Assembly (NCBI GenBank): GCA_964354655.1
Contig: CAYHAL010000002.1
Coordinates: forward strand, 1 to 64,000
DNA: 64,000 bases
DNA from: E44-bin46 sp964354655
Lineage (GTDB): Bacteria > Chloroflexota > Dehalococcoidia > Dehalococcoidales > E44-bin46
Direction of reading: 5' to 3'
In this document: in pieces, positions 1 to 8,612 of the stretch
Layout of the letters: each line of letters begins with the position of its first letter
Numbering within the stretch: position 1 is the first letter of the stretch
Translations under genes and position numbers: made by a program
The notes under the pieces: model-generated
What the model saw: only the letters and a program-made list of their open reading frames with translations
Databases searched by the model: none
Told to the model about the DNA's origin: nothing

Positions 1-93
1 TTTATCAGGGTGTTTAAGAGGGGCTGTCGCCCCTCTTGATTCAATCCTCCCCCTCTCCTTTGAAGGAGAGGGGGATAAAGGGGGTGAGATAGA
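1..93. repeat. Intergenic palindromic repeat, copy R1 (cut by window edge)
   Basis: This is the end of one member of the repeat family described at R2. It holds an AGAGGGGC...GCCCCTCT hairpin near 17-38, a CCCCCTCTCC/GGAGAGGGGG palindrome near 50-75, and the edge sequence AAAGGGGGTGAG. No gene is seen in it; the first coding sequence ends at 97. Confidence 0.75.
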
Positions 94-96
94 TAG

Positions 97-672
97 TTAC
101 TTCCTTAACCTTAAATCAATCTGTAAGTTATCAGCTATTCGGCTAATTGCCGCTCTGACGAGCTTGGCTTTCCCTTTAATATCACTAGCTTCGGTTATTT
201 TGATTTCTACTTCGACTAACGCTTCTCTGAGCTTGTCTAGTGGTATTAGTTGACAGCTTGTGCAGTAGAAACTCTTGGAACGGCCCTCGTTATAGTTATC
301 AATAAGGTGCCTGAGGAACTTTTGCTTTTCCATTTCCAGTCGAGCAAATTCCTCAATGCCATTCTTTTGGATGAAAGTATAGTTGGCAGCCAGTGGCCTA
401 TAAGAAATAAAGGAATCCTGGTACTTAGCCGAATCCAAGAGCTTGGCTATCCTCTCGCACTCCTCCCAGTCACCACATTGAGCGCATGTCTCAAGGTTTC
501 TCTGCTTAACACAGCAGGTAATGAAAGCGCACCCCGGATGTTTCTGCCAGAAATCAGGACCACAGCAGCCAGGACATCTTGACATCCCTTCAGTATAGTA
601 TCTCGGGCATAGACCACAATTAAGACCACAGGCACCAACTATCGGGTATTTCTTTAGAGGGTACTTATCCAT
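97..672 (-). CDS. DUF3795-type cysteine-rich protein
   Basis: This 191-residue protein has the clustered cysteines of the DUF3795 family in its N-terminal half: GLNCGLCPRYY (about 16-26), CPGCCG (about 33-38), then CAFITCC and CAQCGDWEEC. Such proteins are thought to bind a metal or an iron-sulfur cluster, and no reaction is established. The second half carries a CTSCQ pair (about 137-141) and is otherwise helical and charged. The start lies 11 nt behind the stop of the flavodoxin-like gene and has no clear ribosome site, so translation may be coupled to that gene. It is the last gene of the reverse gltX run. The family call is fairly firm; the function is unknown. Confidence 0.8.
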   Translation of the reverse strand: MDKYPLKKYPIVGACGLNCGLCPRYYTEGMSRCPGCCGPDFWQKHPGCAFITCCVKQRNLETCAQCGDWEECERIAKLLDSAKYQDSFISYRPLAANYTFIQKNGIEEFARLEMEKQKFLRHLIDNYNEGRSKSFYCTSCQLIPLDKLREALVEVEIKITEASDIKGKAKLVRAAISRIADNLQIDLRLRK

Positions 673-683
673 CGTAAAGTAAG

Positions 684-1253
684 CTAAGTCTTCAGCTTTT
701 TAACCAAAAAGGCAATGTTCTTGCCAAAGTTCCAGGCTGTTTTAAGCCCCTCTTCATCCTTCTCAACTTCGCCTTTTTCCTCGCCGAAGGCAATATTCCA
801 GTAGGTTGAACCGGGGACAAAACAGCCCATAATGTAAAACCAATAAGCTAGCTGGGCTAAGGTAAAATTCTGCCCCGCCCGGCGGGCTACCACCAAGGGT
901 CCGCCCACCTTCCGCTCAAACACCCGCCTACCGCTCCAATGGGCAATATAACCCGCCCTATCCATCAGGGCTTTTATTAATGGTGTCGCCGAACCAAAGT
1001 ATACCGGCGAGGCAAGTATTATGGCATCAGCCTCTTTCATCTTGATATATATCGGCCAGAAGTCATCATCAATAGGACAACTCTCCTCCTTTTCGCACAC
1101 CTTGCAGGCGGTACACGGCTTGATGTCTAAATCAGCTAAACTTATAAGTTCGGTTTCCAACCCTTCCTCTTCTATTGCCTTAAGGGTGTGTCTCGTCAGA
1201 ATTTCGGTATTTCCTCCCTTCCTCGGACTGCCAACAATAGCTAAAGCCTTCAC
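684..1253 (-). CDS. Flavodoxin-like NAD(P)H-dependent FMN reductase
   Basis: This 189-residue protein has the flavodoxin fold of the NADPH-dependent FMN reductase family. The N-terminal GSPRKGGNTE (about residues 8-17) is the phosphate-binding loop for FMN. A central CTACKVCEKEESCP segment (about 47-60) resembles the cysteine-rich loop of iron-sulfur flavoproteins, so a 4Fe-4S cluster is possible. ASPVYFGS (about 80-87) is the second flavin contact. Its start codon shares one base with the gltX stop, so the two genes are translationally coupled. It is related to the gene at 39406-39972. The substrate is unknown. Confidence 0.88.
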   Translation of the reverse strand: MKALAIVGSPRKGGNTEILTRHTLKAIEEEGLETELISLADLDIKPCTACKVCEKEESCPIDDDFWPIYIKMKEADAIILASPVYFGSATPLIKALMDRAGYIAHWSGRRVFERKVGGPLVVARRAGQNFTLAQLAYWFYIMGCFVPGSTYWNIAFGEEKGEVEKDEEGLKTAWNFGKNIAFLVKKLKT

Positions 1254-2704
1254 TATAGTCCTCCTTTATACAGCCTATCTAGTGCTTCCCCAATTCGTCT
1301 CAAGCACCGCTCCTTACCCAAGACTGACATGGTTTGAAATAGGGGCGGCGCCGCCGTCCGCCCGGTAACGGCTACCCTCAGCACCCCAAAAAACTGCCCT
1401 GTCTTCAGCCCCAGCTCCCCAGCTAGTGGCCTAAGCACAGCCTCCAGAGACTCGGCATCAAACACCTCTAATCGCTCAAGCCTCTGCCTTGCCGTTTCCA
1501 ATGCTTGAGTAGCTGACTCCTGGCTCATACCTTTACCTATTAACAAACCAAGAGCGTAATCAAGCTCCTCAATAAAGAAAAACTGCGCCAGCTCAGCTAC
1601 CTCAGTCAGGGTTCGGGCTCGCTCCTGGATAAGAGGCATAACCTGCCTGACATATTCAGTAGATAGCGGGCGTTTCACCTCGGGCGGTAAGCCACTATCC
1701 AGAAAGGGAAGTGCCCGCTGGGTAAAATCCTCCACGCTCAAGCTGCGAATATACACCCCGTTCATCCAGTCGAGCTTATCCCGATTGAACACCGCCGCCG
1801 TCCGGCTGACCCGCTCCAGGGAAAAGCTGTTAATAAGCTCCTGCCGGGGTATAATCTCGGTCTTATCATCCAGAGACCAGCCCAGCAGAGCCAGAAAGTT
1901 GACCATCGCCTCAGGCAGATAGCCTTGCTTCCAGTACTCAGTTATCGACACCGCCCCATGTCTTTTGCTCAATTTAGCCCGGTCAGCCCCCAGTATCATC
2001 GGCAGGTGAGCAAACTGCGGTGGCTCAAAGCCCAGAGCCTGATACAAAAGCCAGTGGCGGGGGGTGCTGGATAGCCACTCCTCAGCCCTGAGTACATGGG
2101 TTATTTCCATCAGGTGGTCATCAACTATATTGGCTAGATGATAGGTAGGGTAGCCATCCGACTTCAGCAAGACAAAGTCATCAATGGTGTCATTCTGAAA
2201 GACCACCTCCCCCCAGATTAAATCGTTAAACCTGGTCTGCCCGCTAAGCGGGGTCTTGAAACGAACCACCGGGGTAATGCCCTCAGCTTCCTTTTCCACC
2301 CGCTCCTTCTCACTTAAATCACGACAGCGTCGGTCATAGCCCGGCGGCTGCTTACGCCTGACCTGCTCCGCCCTCATCTCCTCCAGCCGCTGGGGGGAGC
2401 AATAGCAATAATAGGCATCCCCCTGTGAAACCAGACGCTTGGCTGCCTCGTGGTATAGTTCCAAGCGCTGCGACTGAAAACAGGGACCCTCGTCCCAATC
2501 CAGCCCCAGCCACCTGAGACCATCAAGGATAGCCTCCACCGCACCCTCAACCTTGCGGGTGACATCGGTATCCTCAATACGGACAATAAAGCTGCCACCA
2601 TAATGTCGGGCAAAGAGCCAGTTAAACAGGGCAGTCCTGATATTACCCACATGAGGATAGCCGGTGGGGCTGGGGGCGAAACGTACTCTGACTTGGTTAG
2701 TCAT
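1253..2704 (-). CDS. gltX: Glutamyl-tRNA synthetase
   Basis: This class I aminoacyl-tRNA synthetase charges tRNA-Glu in the cytoplasm. Its 483 residues are the usual bacterial length. The HIGH-type motif is PSPTGYPHVG (residues 11-20) and the KMSKS-type motif is KLSKR (244-248). A CYCSP...YDRRC stretch (about 100-127) could bind zinc. The C-terminal helical anticodon-binding domain is complete. Whether it also charges tRNA-Gln cannot be told from this window. The gene follows the OLD-type gene by 12 nt and is followed, with overlap, by the flavodoxin-like gene. Confidence 0.97.
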   Translation of the reverse strand: MTNQVRVRFAPSPTGYPHVGNIRTALFNWLFARHYGGSFIVRIEDTDVTRKVEGAVEAILDGLRWLGLDWDEGPCFQSQRLELYHEAAKRLVSQGDAYYCYCSPQRLEEMRAEQVRRKQPPGYDRRCRDLSEKERVEKEAEGITPVVRFKTPLSGQTRFNDLIWGEVVFQNDTIDDFVLLKSDGYPTYHLANIVDDHLMEITHVLRAEEWLSSTPRHWLLYQALGFEPPQFAHLPMILGADRAKLSKRHGAVSITEYWKQGYLPEAMVNFLALLGWSLDDKTEIIPRQELINSFSLERVSRTAAVFNRDKLDWMNGVYIRSLSVEDFTQRALPFLDSGLPPEVKRPLSTEYVRQVMPLIQERARTLTEVAELAQFFFIEELDYALGLLIGKGMSQESATQALETARQRLERLEVFDAESLEAVLRPLAGELGLKTGQFFGVLRVAVTGRTAAPPLFQTMSVLGKERCLRRIGEALDRLYKGGL

Positions 2705-2716
2705 AGATGATATGCC

Positions 2717-4381
2717 TTATAGATCAATCAAATCCTTAACAATCCGGTCAAGTTCGCTAACTTTTTCTTCCTTTATCTTTCCATTTCGGTAATGCCACAT
2801 TACATTTAAGGGTTTTTCGTATTTATTGCTTACTTTAGGAATATCCAAGAAATCTTCGAACTCGTCTGGGAACGAATAAATTCTCATGGTAAATTGGTTC
2901 TTATTATTTTCTATGAATCTGTTGATTTCCTGATGTTTTTGTGTGTTGCTATCGCGATCAAATAAGACAGAATGCCTTATACCCAGTCTACCAAATAAAT
3001 TCATATACCGGTGGATATCATATTTCCCAGCAGCGTTTAAAAAATACACTTTGCTGTTCTTAAGTTTTATACTCCTATTCTTCACAAGAGTATCTATTAA
3101 AGCTTTTTCGCTTAAACCTTCACAAATAAGTACAGTATCAGCAAAGAAGGCACAACATCTATCTGGGTCTAGAAATAAACAATAACGTATGGCTTCCCGC
3201 TCAATGTCCTTAGCAACTATTTCTTCCCCTAGAATCCTCTTTAATTCTTTGTTTTCTTTCAGAATATCTTGTAAACCATCATCATCTATTTGATAAACCT
3301 TAGTTACAGGACCCTCTTTTGCAAGCTTTAAAATAGATGGCACATCATCAATGTTCTTACTCACGAAATGACTAGAGTGTGTAGTTACAAGGACTTGCTG
3401 AAAATTCTCTTGCGAAAGTTCTCTTAGGTTCGCATTTAGAACCTCTTGCTGAGCAGGATGTAGAAATACCTCAGGCTCTTCGAAGAGGAACAGGGTAAAG
3501 TCTGGTGCAAATTCCTTTCTCTCTTTTTTTTCAGAGATGTCTTTATATTTGGTAACTAGCTTTATGAGAACATAAATCAGGTGCCTTTGGAGGCCCTGAC
3601 CAAAGGAACTTATATCCATCTTATCTTTCAGATTTCTGTCTTTGAAGTAATGGGATACTAAATTTTTTATTATTTCTTGCGGCTGGATTTGATTAATATC
3701 AATCCCAAAAGCTGTATCCCAATCTCTAATCTCTTCATTAATATCTTTAATCAAATTCTCTAATGAAAAACCGTCTTTCGAAGCTTCTTCCCTAAATTCT
3801 GTGTTAAAGTCTTCAAATGACTTACCTAAATTTTTAAAAGCAGTGCTATCCTTTACAACCTTTTTCATAACGAATTCCAATATATTTCTAAAAGCGGAAG
3901 GCCCGCTCAATTTAGTATATTCATCTACCTTAGTAACCTCTGGGATATAAATAATATCTCCTAATTTAGCCTCTGATATATTTCTGGCCCCATAGAATAG
4001 GTTGCTTGAAAGGTCCCCACCTTCGTATCCATAAATGTTACTTTGATTAGATTTCACTCTATTCGGTGTCGATGATTGGAGATATTTTCTAACCCGTAAA
4101 GTGTTATTCAGTTCCTTATATTCCTCTCTTAAGTTCGCAAACTCGTCGTCTGGCAGATTAAACTCTATCTCAATCCAACTTTCTTGGTCTTGACTCTCAA
4201 ATTTAGGGAAGTCTCTCTCACGGCTAAATTTCAAATCCTCCTCATAAAATATGCGCATGGCATCTATTATGTTTGTTTTCCCTGAATTATTCGCGCCAAC
4301 CAATAAGGAATAATCCTTTAAATGAAATGTTTGCTCCCCAACAGACCTAAAATTATGGATTGTGACTTTCTTGAGCTTCAT
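2717..4381 (-). CDS. OLD-family ATPase with TOPRIM nuclease domain
   Basis: This 554-residue protein joins an ABC/SMC-like ATPase to a TOPRIM domain, as in OLD-family (overcoming lysogenization defect) nucleases. Visible parts: N-terminal FRSVGEQ; Walker A GANNSGKT (29-36); an ABC-type signature SFGQGLQRH near the middle; Walker B LFLFEEPEVFLHP; then TOPRIM motifs ICEGLSEKAL (catalytic Glu) and FDRDSN (Asp-x-Asp). No UvrD-like helicase gene is adjacent, so it looks like a stand-alone class 1 OLD protein rather than a Gabija pair. Base composition is visibly more AT-rich than its gltX and rluD neighbours, which suggests later arrival. A phage-defence or DNA-repair role is inferred. Confidence 0.88.
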   Translation of the reverse strand: MKLKKVTIHNFRSVGEQTFHLKDYSLLVGANNSGKTNIIDAMRIFYEEDLKFSRERDFPKFESQDQESWIEIEFNLPDDEFANLREEYKELNNTLRVRKYLQSSTPNRVKSNQSNIYGYEGGDLSSNLFYGARNISEAKLGDIIYIPEVTKVDEYTKLSGPSAFRNILEFVMKKVVKDSTAFKNLGKSFEDFNTEFREEASKDGFSLENLIKDINEEIRDWDTAFGIDINQIQPQEIIKNLVSHYFKDRNLKDKMDISSFGQGLQRHLIYVLIKLVTKYKDISEKKERKEFAPDFTLFLFEEPEVFLHPAQQEVLNANLRELSQENFQQVLVTTHSSHFVSKNIDDVPSILKLAKEGPVTKVYQIDDDGLQDILKENKELKRILGEEIVAKDIEREAIRYCLFLDPDRCCAFFADTVLICEGLSEKALIDTLVKNRSIKLKNSKVYFLNAAGKYDIHRYMNLFGRLGIRHSVLFDRDSNTQKHQEINRFIENNKNQFTMRIYSFPDEFEDFLDIPKVSNKYEKPLNVMWHYRNGKIKEEKVSELDRIVKDLIDL

Positions 4382-4439
4382 GTTCTGCCACCGATTGCTT
4401 CAATCTCGCCTTACCCCCATTCTACCACCTATCACTATT

Positions 4440-5351
4440 CTAGGCTATATCTTTTAGCGCCTGCTCTAAATCTGAGGGGAGCTTGGAGGTGAATTCTACA
4501 TATTCAGTGGTGGAGGGTAACTTGAAACCAAGGCGGCAGGCATGAAGAAAGGGACGGGAGAGGTAGGGTGATTTTACTCCATACACGCTATCTCCTACCA
4601 CCGGATAGCCAATGGCTGAGAGGTGAACCCGAATTTGGTGGGTGCGACCGGTCTCAGGTCTGACCTCAACCAGGGTATAGTCGCCGATATGCTTAATGAC
4701 AGAATATTGAGTTCGTGCCTCTTTGCCTTCAGCCACCACCGCCATTCGCTTTCGGTGGCGGGGGTCACGCCCAATAGATGCCTCAATAACCCCCTCATCT
4801 GGAGTAAGATGTCCTTTAACCAATGCCAGATAGGCTTTTACCACTGTGCGGGACTTGAACTGATTAATCAGATTAGCCTGAGCCACGCTATTCTTAGCCA
4901 CCACCATCACCCCTGAGGCGCCCTTATCCAGACGATGGACAATCCCCGGTCGCAGTGATTCATCACTCTCAGGCAGGCTGGGCAAGTAGGCAAGAATAGC
5001 ATTTACCAGGGTATGGCTGTAGTGTCCCGGTGCCGGGTGAATAGTCAGCCCGGCTGGTTTGTCTATGACTAGAAGGTCATTGTCCTCATAGATAATATTT
5101 AATGGAATCGCCTCGGGAGACAATGGGCTGGGCGGAGGGGGAGGTAGAAGAATATTTACCCTATCGCCAACATGAAGTTTAACTCCGGCTTTAGCCACAT
5201 GGTCGTTAACCGTGATATTGCCATCGGCAACAAGCTTCTGAGCCTGGGTTCGGGAGAGTTCTAGACACTTCTCAGCCACATACCTATCAAGACGAACCCC
5301 CGGCTCCTCAACCACCAAGCTAAATACCTTGGGAGCTGGTATTGACCTCAC
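4440..5351 (-). CDS. rluD: 23S rRNA pseudouridine synthase, RluD type
   Basis: This 303-residue enzyme isomerises uridines in ribosomal RNA. It has an N-terminal S4 RNA-binding domain (about 12-75), a proline-rich linker, and an RluA/RluD catalytic domain. The catalytic motif is HRLDKGASGV with the conserved Asp, and RTHQIRVHL is the downstream family motif. It starts 5 nt after the lspA stop, so traR-lspA-rluD form one operon. RluD rather than RluC is favoured by the S4 domain and by the pairing with lspA, which is common in bacteria. The exact target uridines are not shown by the sequence. Confidence 0.92.
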   Translation of the reverse strand: MRSIPAPKVFSLVVEEPGVRLDRYVAEKCLELSRTQAQKLVADGNITVNDHVAKAGVKLHVGDRVNILLPPPPPSPLSPEAIPLNIIYEDNDLLVIDKPAGLTIHPAPGHYSHTLVNAILAYLPSLPESDESLRPGIVHRLDKGASGVMVVAKNSVAQANLINQFKSRTVVKAYLALVKGHLTPDEGVIEASIGRDPRHRKRMAVVAEGKEARTQYSVIKHIGDYTLVEVRPETGRTHQIRVHLSAIGYPVVGDSVYGVKSPYLSRPFLHACRLGFKLPSTTEYVEFTSKLPSDLEQALKDIA

Positions 5352-5356
5352 CCCCT

Positions 5357-5881
5357 TTAAGCTGTTTTATCTCTCTTCGCCTCTTGCCTCTGGCTAAACA
5401 GTAGATAAATTAGCGAGCCGGCAAATACAACAACACCCACAGTTATTGACGAATCAGCCACATTAAATGGCGGCCAGATACCAACACCAATAAAGTCAGT
5501 CACATATCCAAAGCGCAGCCGGTCAATTAGGTTACCTATCGCGCCGCCAAGGATCGAACCCAGGGCTGCCTTGCTCAGCCCATTATTCAACAAAGGGAAG
5601 CGACGACAAACATAAAAGGCATAGACAAAAACAATAGCAATGCCGACAAAGCCAACTATAGTTAGAGGGAATGAATAGTCACGAAACAAGCCAAAAGCAG
5701 CTCCAGTATTGTGGATATGGGTTAAACGAAAGAACCCCTCCTCTGGTAACGACTGCCCTATAGCTAAATTTGACCTTATCCACGACTTACTAAGCTGGTC
5801 ACCAACCACCACCAATACTGCAACTAGGAAAAAGACCGCATTCCACCACCGCTTACCGGGGAGACTATTTAACTTTTGCAT
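5357..5881 (-). CDS. lspA: Lipoprotein signal peptidase (SPase II)
   Basis: This membrane aspartyl peptidase cleaves signal peptides of lipoproteins ahead of the lipidated cysteine. Its 174 residues contain four hydrophobic segments. The two catalytic aspartates are in GNLIDRLRFGYVTDFI and FNVADSSI. The HNTGAAFG motif is also present. The gene begins inside the 3' end of the traR-like gene with a 17-nt overlap, and rluD follows 5 nt later. Likely clients in this window are the lipoproteins at 25559, 26061 and 48284. Confidence 0.96.
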   Translation of the reverse strand: MQKLNSLPGKRWWNAVFFLVAVLVVVGDQLSKSWIRSNLAIGQSLPEEGFFRLTHIHNTGAAFGLFRDYSFPLTIVGFVGIAIVFVYAFYVCRRFPLLNNGLSKAALGSILGGAIGNLIDRLRFGYVTDFIGVGIWPPFNVADSSITVGVVVFAGSLIYLLFSQRQEAKRDKTA

Positions 5882-6260
5882 CCTTTGCCTGACTAGCCTT
5901 ACAACTCAAGCACAGGTTTGCCTGGGGGAGGGCTTCTAATCGGGCAGGGTCTATAGGTTGACCACAAATATCACATAAGCCATAGGTTCCGTTTTCAAAT
6001 TTAGATAAAGCGTGCTCAATCTCAGCCAGTTGGACTCTAATACGCTTTTCTAAAGCCAGCCGCGTTTCTAACTCAAGGGTCTCGGTAGCTTCCTCCTCCC
6101 TCTTGCCAAAGGGACTACCCTCTCGCCGCTCATCTGCCGGACGAGCGCTAGCCTTTAATTGCTCTAATTCACTAATTAACCGCTTTTGCTCGCTCTCCAA
6201 ATGAGAGCGAAGTAAATTGAACTGTGTAGCCACACCTTCCTCCTCATGCTCACCTGCCAT
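5865..6260 (-). CDS. DksA/TraR-family C4 zinc-finger protein
   Basis: This 131-residue protein has a charged coiled-coil N-terminal half (about 10-85) and a C-terminal DksA/TraR C4 zinc finger, CDICGQPIDP...LCLSCKA (about 97-121). DksA-type proteins enter the RNA polymerase secondary channel to tune transcription; many short relatives, including YteA/YocK types, are less studied. It is the first gene of the traR-lspA-rluD operon. Whether it works with the (p)ppGpp made by the rel gene at 58354 is only a guess. Confidence 0.88.
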   Translation of the reverse strand: MAGEHEEEGVATQFNLLRSHLESEQKRLISELEQLKASARPADERREGSPFGKREEEATETLELETRLALEKRIRVQLAEIEHALSKFENGTYGLCDICGQPIDPARLEALPQANLCLSCKASQAKDAKVK

Positions 6261-6354
6261 AATAGTTGAGATAGCCAGTTTCGGCTCTTTTTATACTGAC
6301 AAGTAAGCCATTATACTTAATGCTATCTAAGAGAACAATTTTAAGCGAGGCAAA

Positions 6355-7122
6355 TTAATCCAGCATTACCCGTAATTGGCGGATAGTACTAACCGCCTGC
6401 CCACGCCAGTGATTGTTGGCGAAGATAAAGGTCTTTTCAGCTATACTATTCAGCTTTTGAATCTTAGGCAGCCATTCGCTGAGCTCCTGGGGTGTATAGC
6501 TATAATCATACCTTTCATAAGCCTGCTCGTGCTGCCACCACTTAGCACTATTACGCCCATGAAAGCGGACATAGCCTATCTTACTCGTTGCCTCAGCCAG
6601 GGGTGGCAAGAGATTAGGTAGCCGGGGTTCATCAACGCAACAAAAGCCTAGCTCATGGTCACGCAGCCAGTCAAACACCTCGCTTCTCAGCCACCGGGCA
6701 TTACGGAATTCAACCACTACCGGTAGTTCACCCAACCTTTCCTTAAACAGGCTGAGGTAGTCCCAGTTACCGCGATTAAAACCAAAGCTATACGGAAACT
6801 GAGCTAGGATACAACCCAGCTTCCCAGCAGTAATGATAGGCTGTAACACCTGACAAAAAGCCTCAAAAACATGGACATTATCATCCCGCTGATGAGTCAT
6901 TTCCTGGTTAGCCTTAAAACAAAATATGAAATCATCGCCGGTTTTAGCTGCCATTGCTTTTAAGTTGGAGGGCTTAGGTAAGGCATAAAAGGTTGAATTT
7001 ACCTCGCAGACATTAAATTCACGAGCATAATAGGTAAGCCACTCCCCCTTAGGCATTCCCACCGGGTAAAAGTTCCCCACCCAATCGTCATAACTGAACC
7101 CCGAAGTACCCAAGTACATCAT
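6355..7122 (-). CDS. DUF72 family protein
   Basis: This 255-residue protein belongs to the DUF72 (YecE-like) family. It starts with the typical YLGTSGFSYDDWVGNFYP, followed by FCFKANQEMTH and ILAQFPYSF, then VVEFRNARW and YVRFHGRN. The fold is a TIM barrel; no reaction is established, though conserved carboxylates and arginines look like an active site. It is a single reverse gene and its upstream side is the long repeat region R2. The family call is secure. Confidence 0.93.
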   Translation of the reverse strand: MMYLGTSGFSYDDWVGNFYPVGMPKGEWLTYYAREFNVCEVNSTFYALPKPSNLKAMAAKTGDDFIFCFKANQEMTHQRDDNVHVFEAFCQVLQPIITAGKLGCILAQFPYSFGFNRGNWDYLSLFKERLGELPVVVEFRNARWLRSEVFDWLRDHELGFCCVDEPRLPNLLPPLAEATSKIGYVRFHGRNSAKWWQHEQAYERYDYSYTPQELSEWLPKIQKLNSIAEKTFIFANNHWRGQAVSTIRQLRVMLD

Positions 7123-7206
7123 TATTTCTAGTGTATCCTATTTAGCCTATTTTGGCAACTCACCCTTTAGTCTCTCCCCCAATAAACGAACCGACAATCG
7201 TGACAC

Positions 7207-7600
7207 TATTTATTAACCCACCCCCTTTATCCCCCTCCCTTATGAAGGGAGGGGGAATTGGTTATATATAAGAGAGGCTTCGCCTCCCTTTGACTCTCCT
7301 TGAAAAGAAGAGAGGGAAGAGACTTTTAGAGGGGCTTTGCCCCTCTTTGACCCTCCTTGAAAAGGAGAGGGGGAGGTTTTTTAAGAAAGGCGGAGCCTCT
7401 CTAACTCTCCTATCCCACCTCCTTTTAAGAAGGTTAATTCCTTCAATCCTCCAACCGAGGAGAGATTTTAGAGAGGGGCTTCACCCCTCTTTAATCCACC
7501 TTAAAAGGAGCCTGAGAGGGGCTTTGCCCCTCTCTTACTTATACTCCCCCTTCCCTTAATAAGGGAAGGGGGTCAGGGGGATAGGTTGCTAGACACCCTC
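7207..7600. repeat. Intergenic palindromic repeat, copy R2 (longest)
   Basis: This 394-nt stretch between two divergent genes is a chain of hairpin modules. One end has TATTTATTAACCCACC followed by the palindrome CCCCCTCCC-TTATGAA-GGGAGGGGG. The middle holds several AGAGGGGCTT-CGCCCCTCT modules, each followed by TTGACTCTCC or CTTAAAAGGAG. The other end has CCCCCTTCCC-TTAATAA-GGGAAGGGGG and the edge GGGGGATAGGTTGCTAGA. The same parts, in varied order and number, recur at R1 and R3-R8. Reading frames through it are low-complexity and not believable genes. It looks like a non-coding mosaic or MITE-like repeat. Confidence 0.9.
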
Positions 7601-7680
7601 AATAATCGTGAATATATGCAAAACCCACCTATTTAAGCTATAATTAAATTTATCCATTAATTATATAATGGGGAAAATAA

Positions 7681-8520
7681 ATGACAGGGCTACTTTTTGG
7701 CACCGGTGGCACTCCTCACAGTGCCAAAACACCGTCCACAATAGACGGAATTAAGCGCATTGCTGAGCTTGGGCTTGGCTGTATGGAGCTAGAGTTTGTC
7801 CAAGGGGTAAAAATGGGTGAGGCAGGGGCTCGCCTGGTTGCCGATATAGCCACCAGGGAAGGGGTTAAACTATCGGCTCATGGTCCTTACTTCATTAACC
7901 TAAATGCCCGGGAACCGGAGAAGATAACTGCCAGTCAGGGCAGGATACTTCAGACAGCCCGCATTGCCTCAATATGTGGCGCTGAAAGCATTACTTTCCA
8001 CGCTGCCTACTACCTCGGTGATTCCCCGGAAAAGGCCTACAATACGGTAAAGAAATACCTGGCTGAGGTGATAAACCAGCTTAAGCGGGAAAATAATCGG
8101 GTGTGGATTAGACCAGAGCTCGTCGGCAAGCCCAGCGAGTTCGGAACGCTAGACGAAATCCTTAACCTGAGTGTCGAGCTAGAGAGAGTAGCCCCCTGCA
8201 TCGACTTCTCCCATTGGCATGCTCGGAGTGGGGATTCCAATTCTTACCAAGAATTTGCCTCTGTCCTGCAACAGATTGAAAAGCGGTTAGGCAGAGCCGC
8301 CATAGATAATATGCACATTCATGTCTCTGGCATTGCCTATGGACCGAAGGGAGAAATAAAACATCTAAACCTAGAAGAGTCGGATTTACAGTATGCTGAA
8401 CTTCTCCAAGCATTAAAGGATTACCAGGTCAAAGGTCTTATTATCTGTGAAAGCCCTAACCTGGAGGAGGACGCCCTGCTCCTGCAATCAACCTATAATA
8501 ACTTGCCAAAATCAAAATAA
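7681..8520 (+). CDS. Endonuclease IV-like TIM-barrel protein
   Basis: This 279-residue protein belongs to the AP endonuclease family 2/xylose isomerase-like TIM-barrel group. The expected metal ligands are visible: SAHGPYFINL, SITFHAAYY, IRPELVGK, CIDFSHWHAR, MHIHVSG and IICESP. This pattern fits endonuclease IV, which cuts at abasic sites using three zinc ions. The protein is close to the usual 280 residues, but its sequence is divergent from E. coli Nfo, so activity is inferred. The start has a weak GGGG ribosome site, and AT-rich promoter-like sequence lies at 7639-7669. ftsH follows after a 92-nt gap. Confidence 0.85.
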   Translation: MTGLLFGTGGTPHSAKTPSTIDGIKRIAELGLGCMELEFVQGVKMGEAGARLVADIATREGVKLSAHGPYFINLNAREPEKITASQGRILQTARIASICGAESITFHAAYYLGDSPEKAYNTVKKYLAEVINQLKRENNRVWIRPELVGKPSEFGTLDEILNLSVELERVAPCIDFSHWHARSGDSNSYQEFASVLQQIEKRLGRAAIDNMHIHVSGIAYGPKGEIKHLNLEESDLQYAELLQALKDYQVKGLIICESPNLEEDALLLQSTYNNLPKSK

Positions 8521-8612
8521 GACCATCGGGAATCTATTTTTAACTTGCTACTATTTTTGGTATAATATAAATGCTATTAAGCGCTAAGTTGAGGACAATC
8601 TGGGAATAAAAG

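Noticed and set aside
7290..7559. Forward 89-codon frame rich in Leu, Arg and Pro
   Set aside because: It is read entirely through repeat R2 hairpins, is low in complexity and has no ribosome site.
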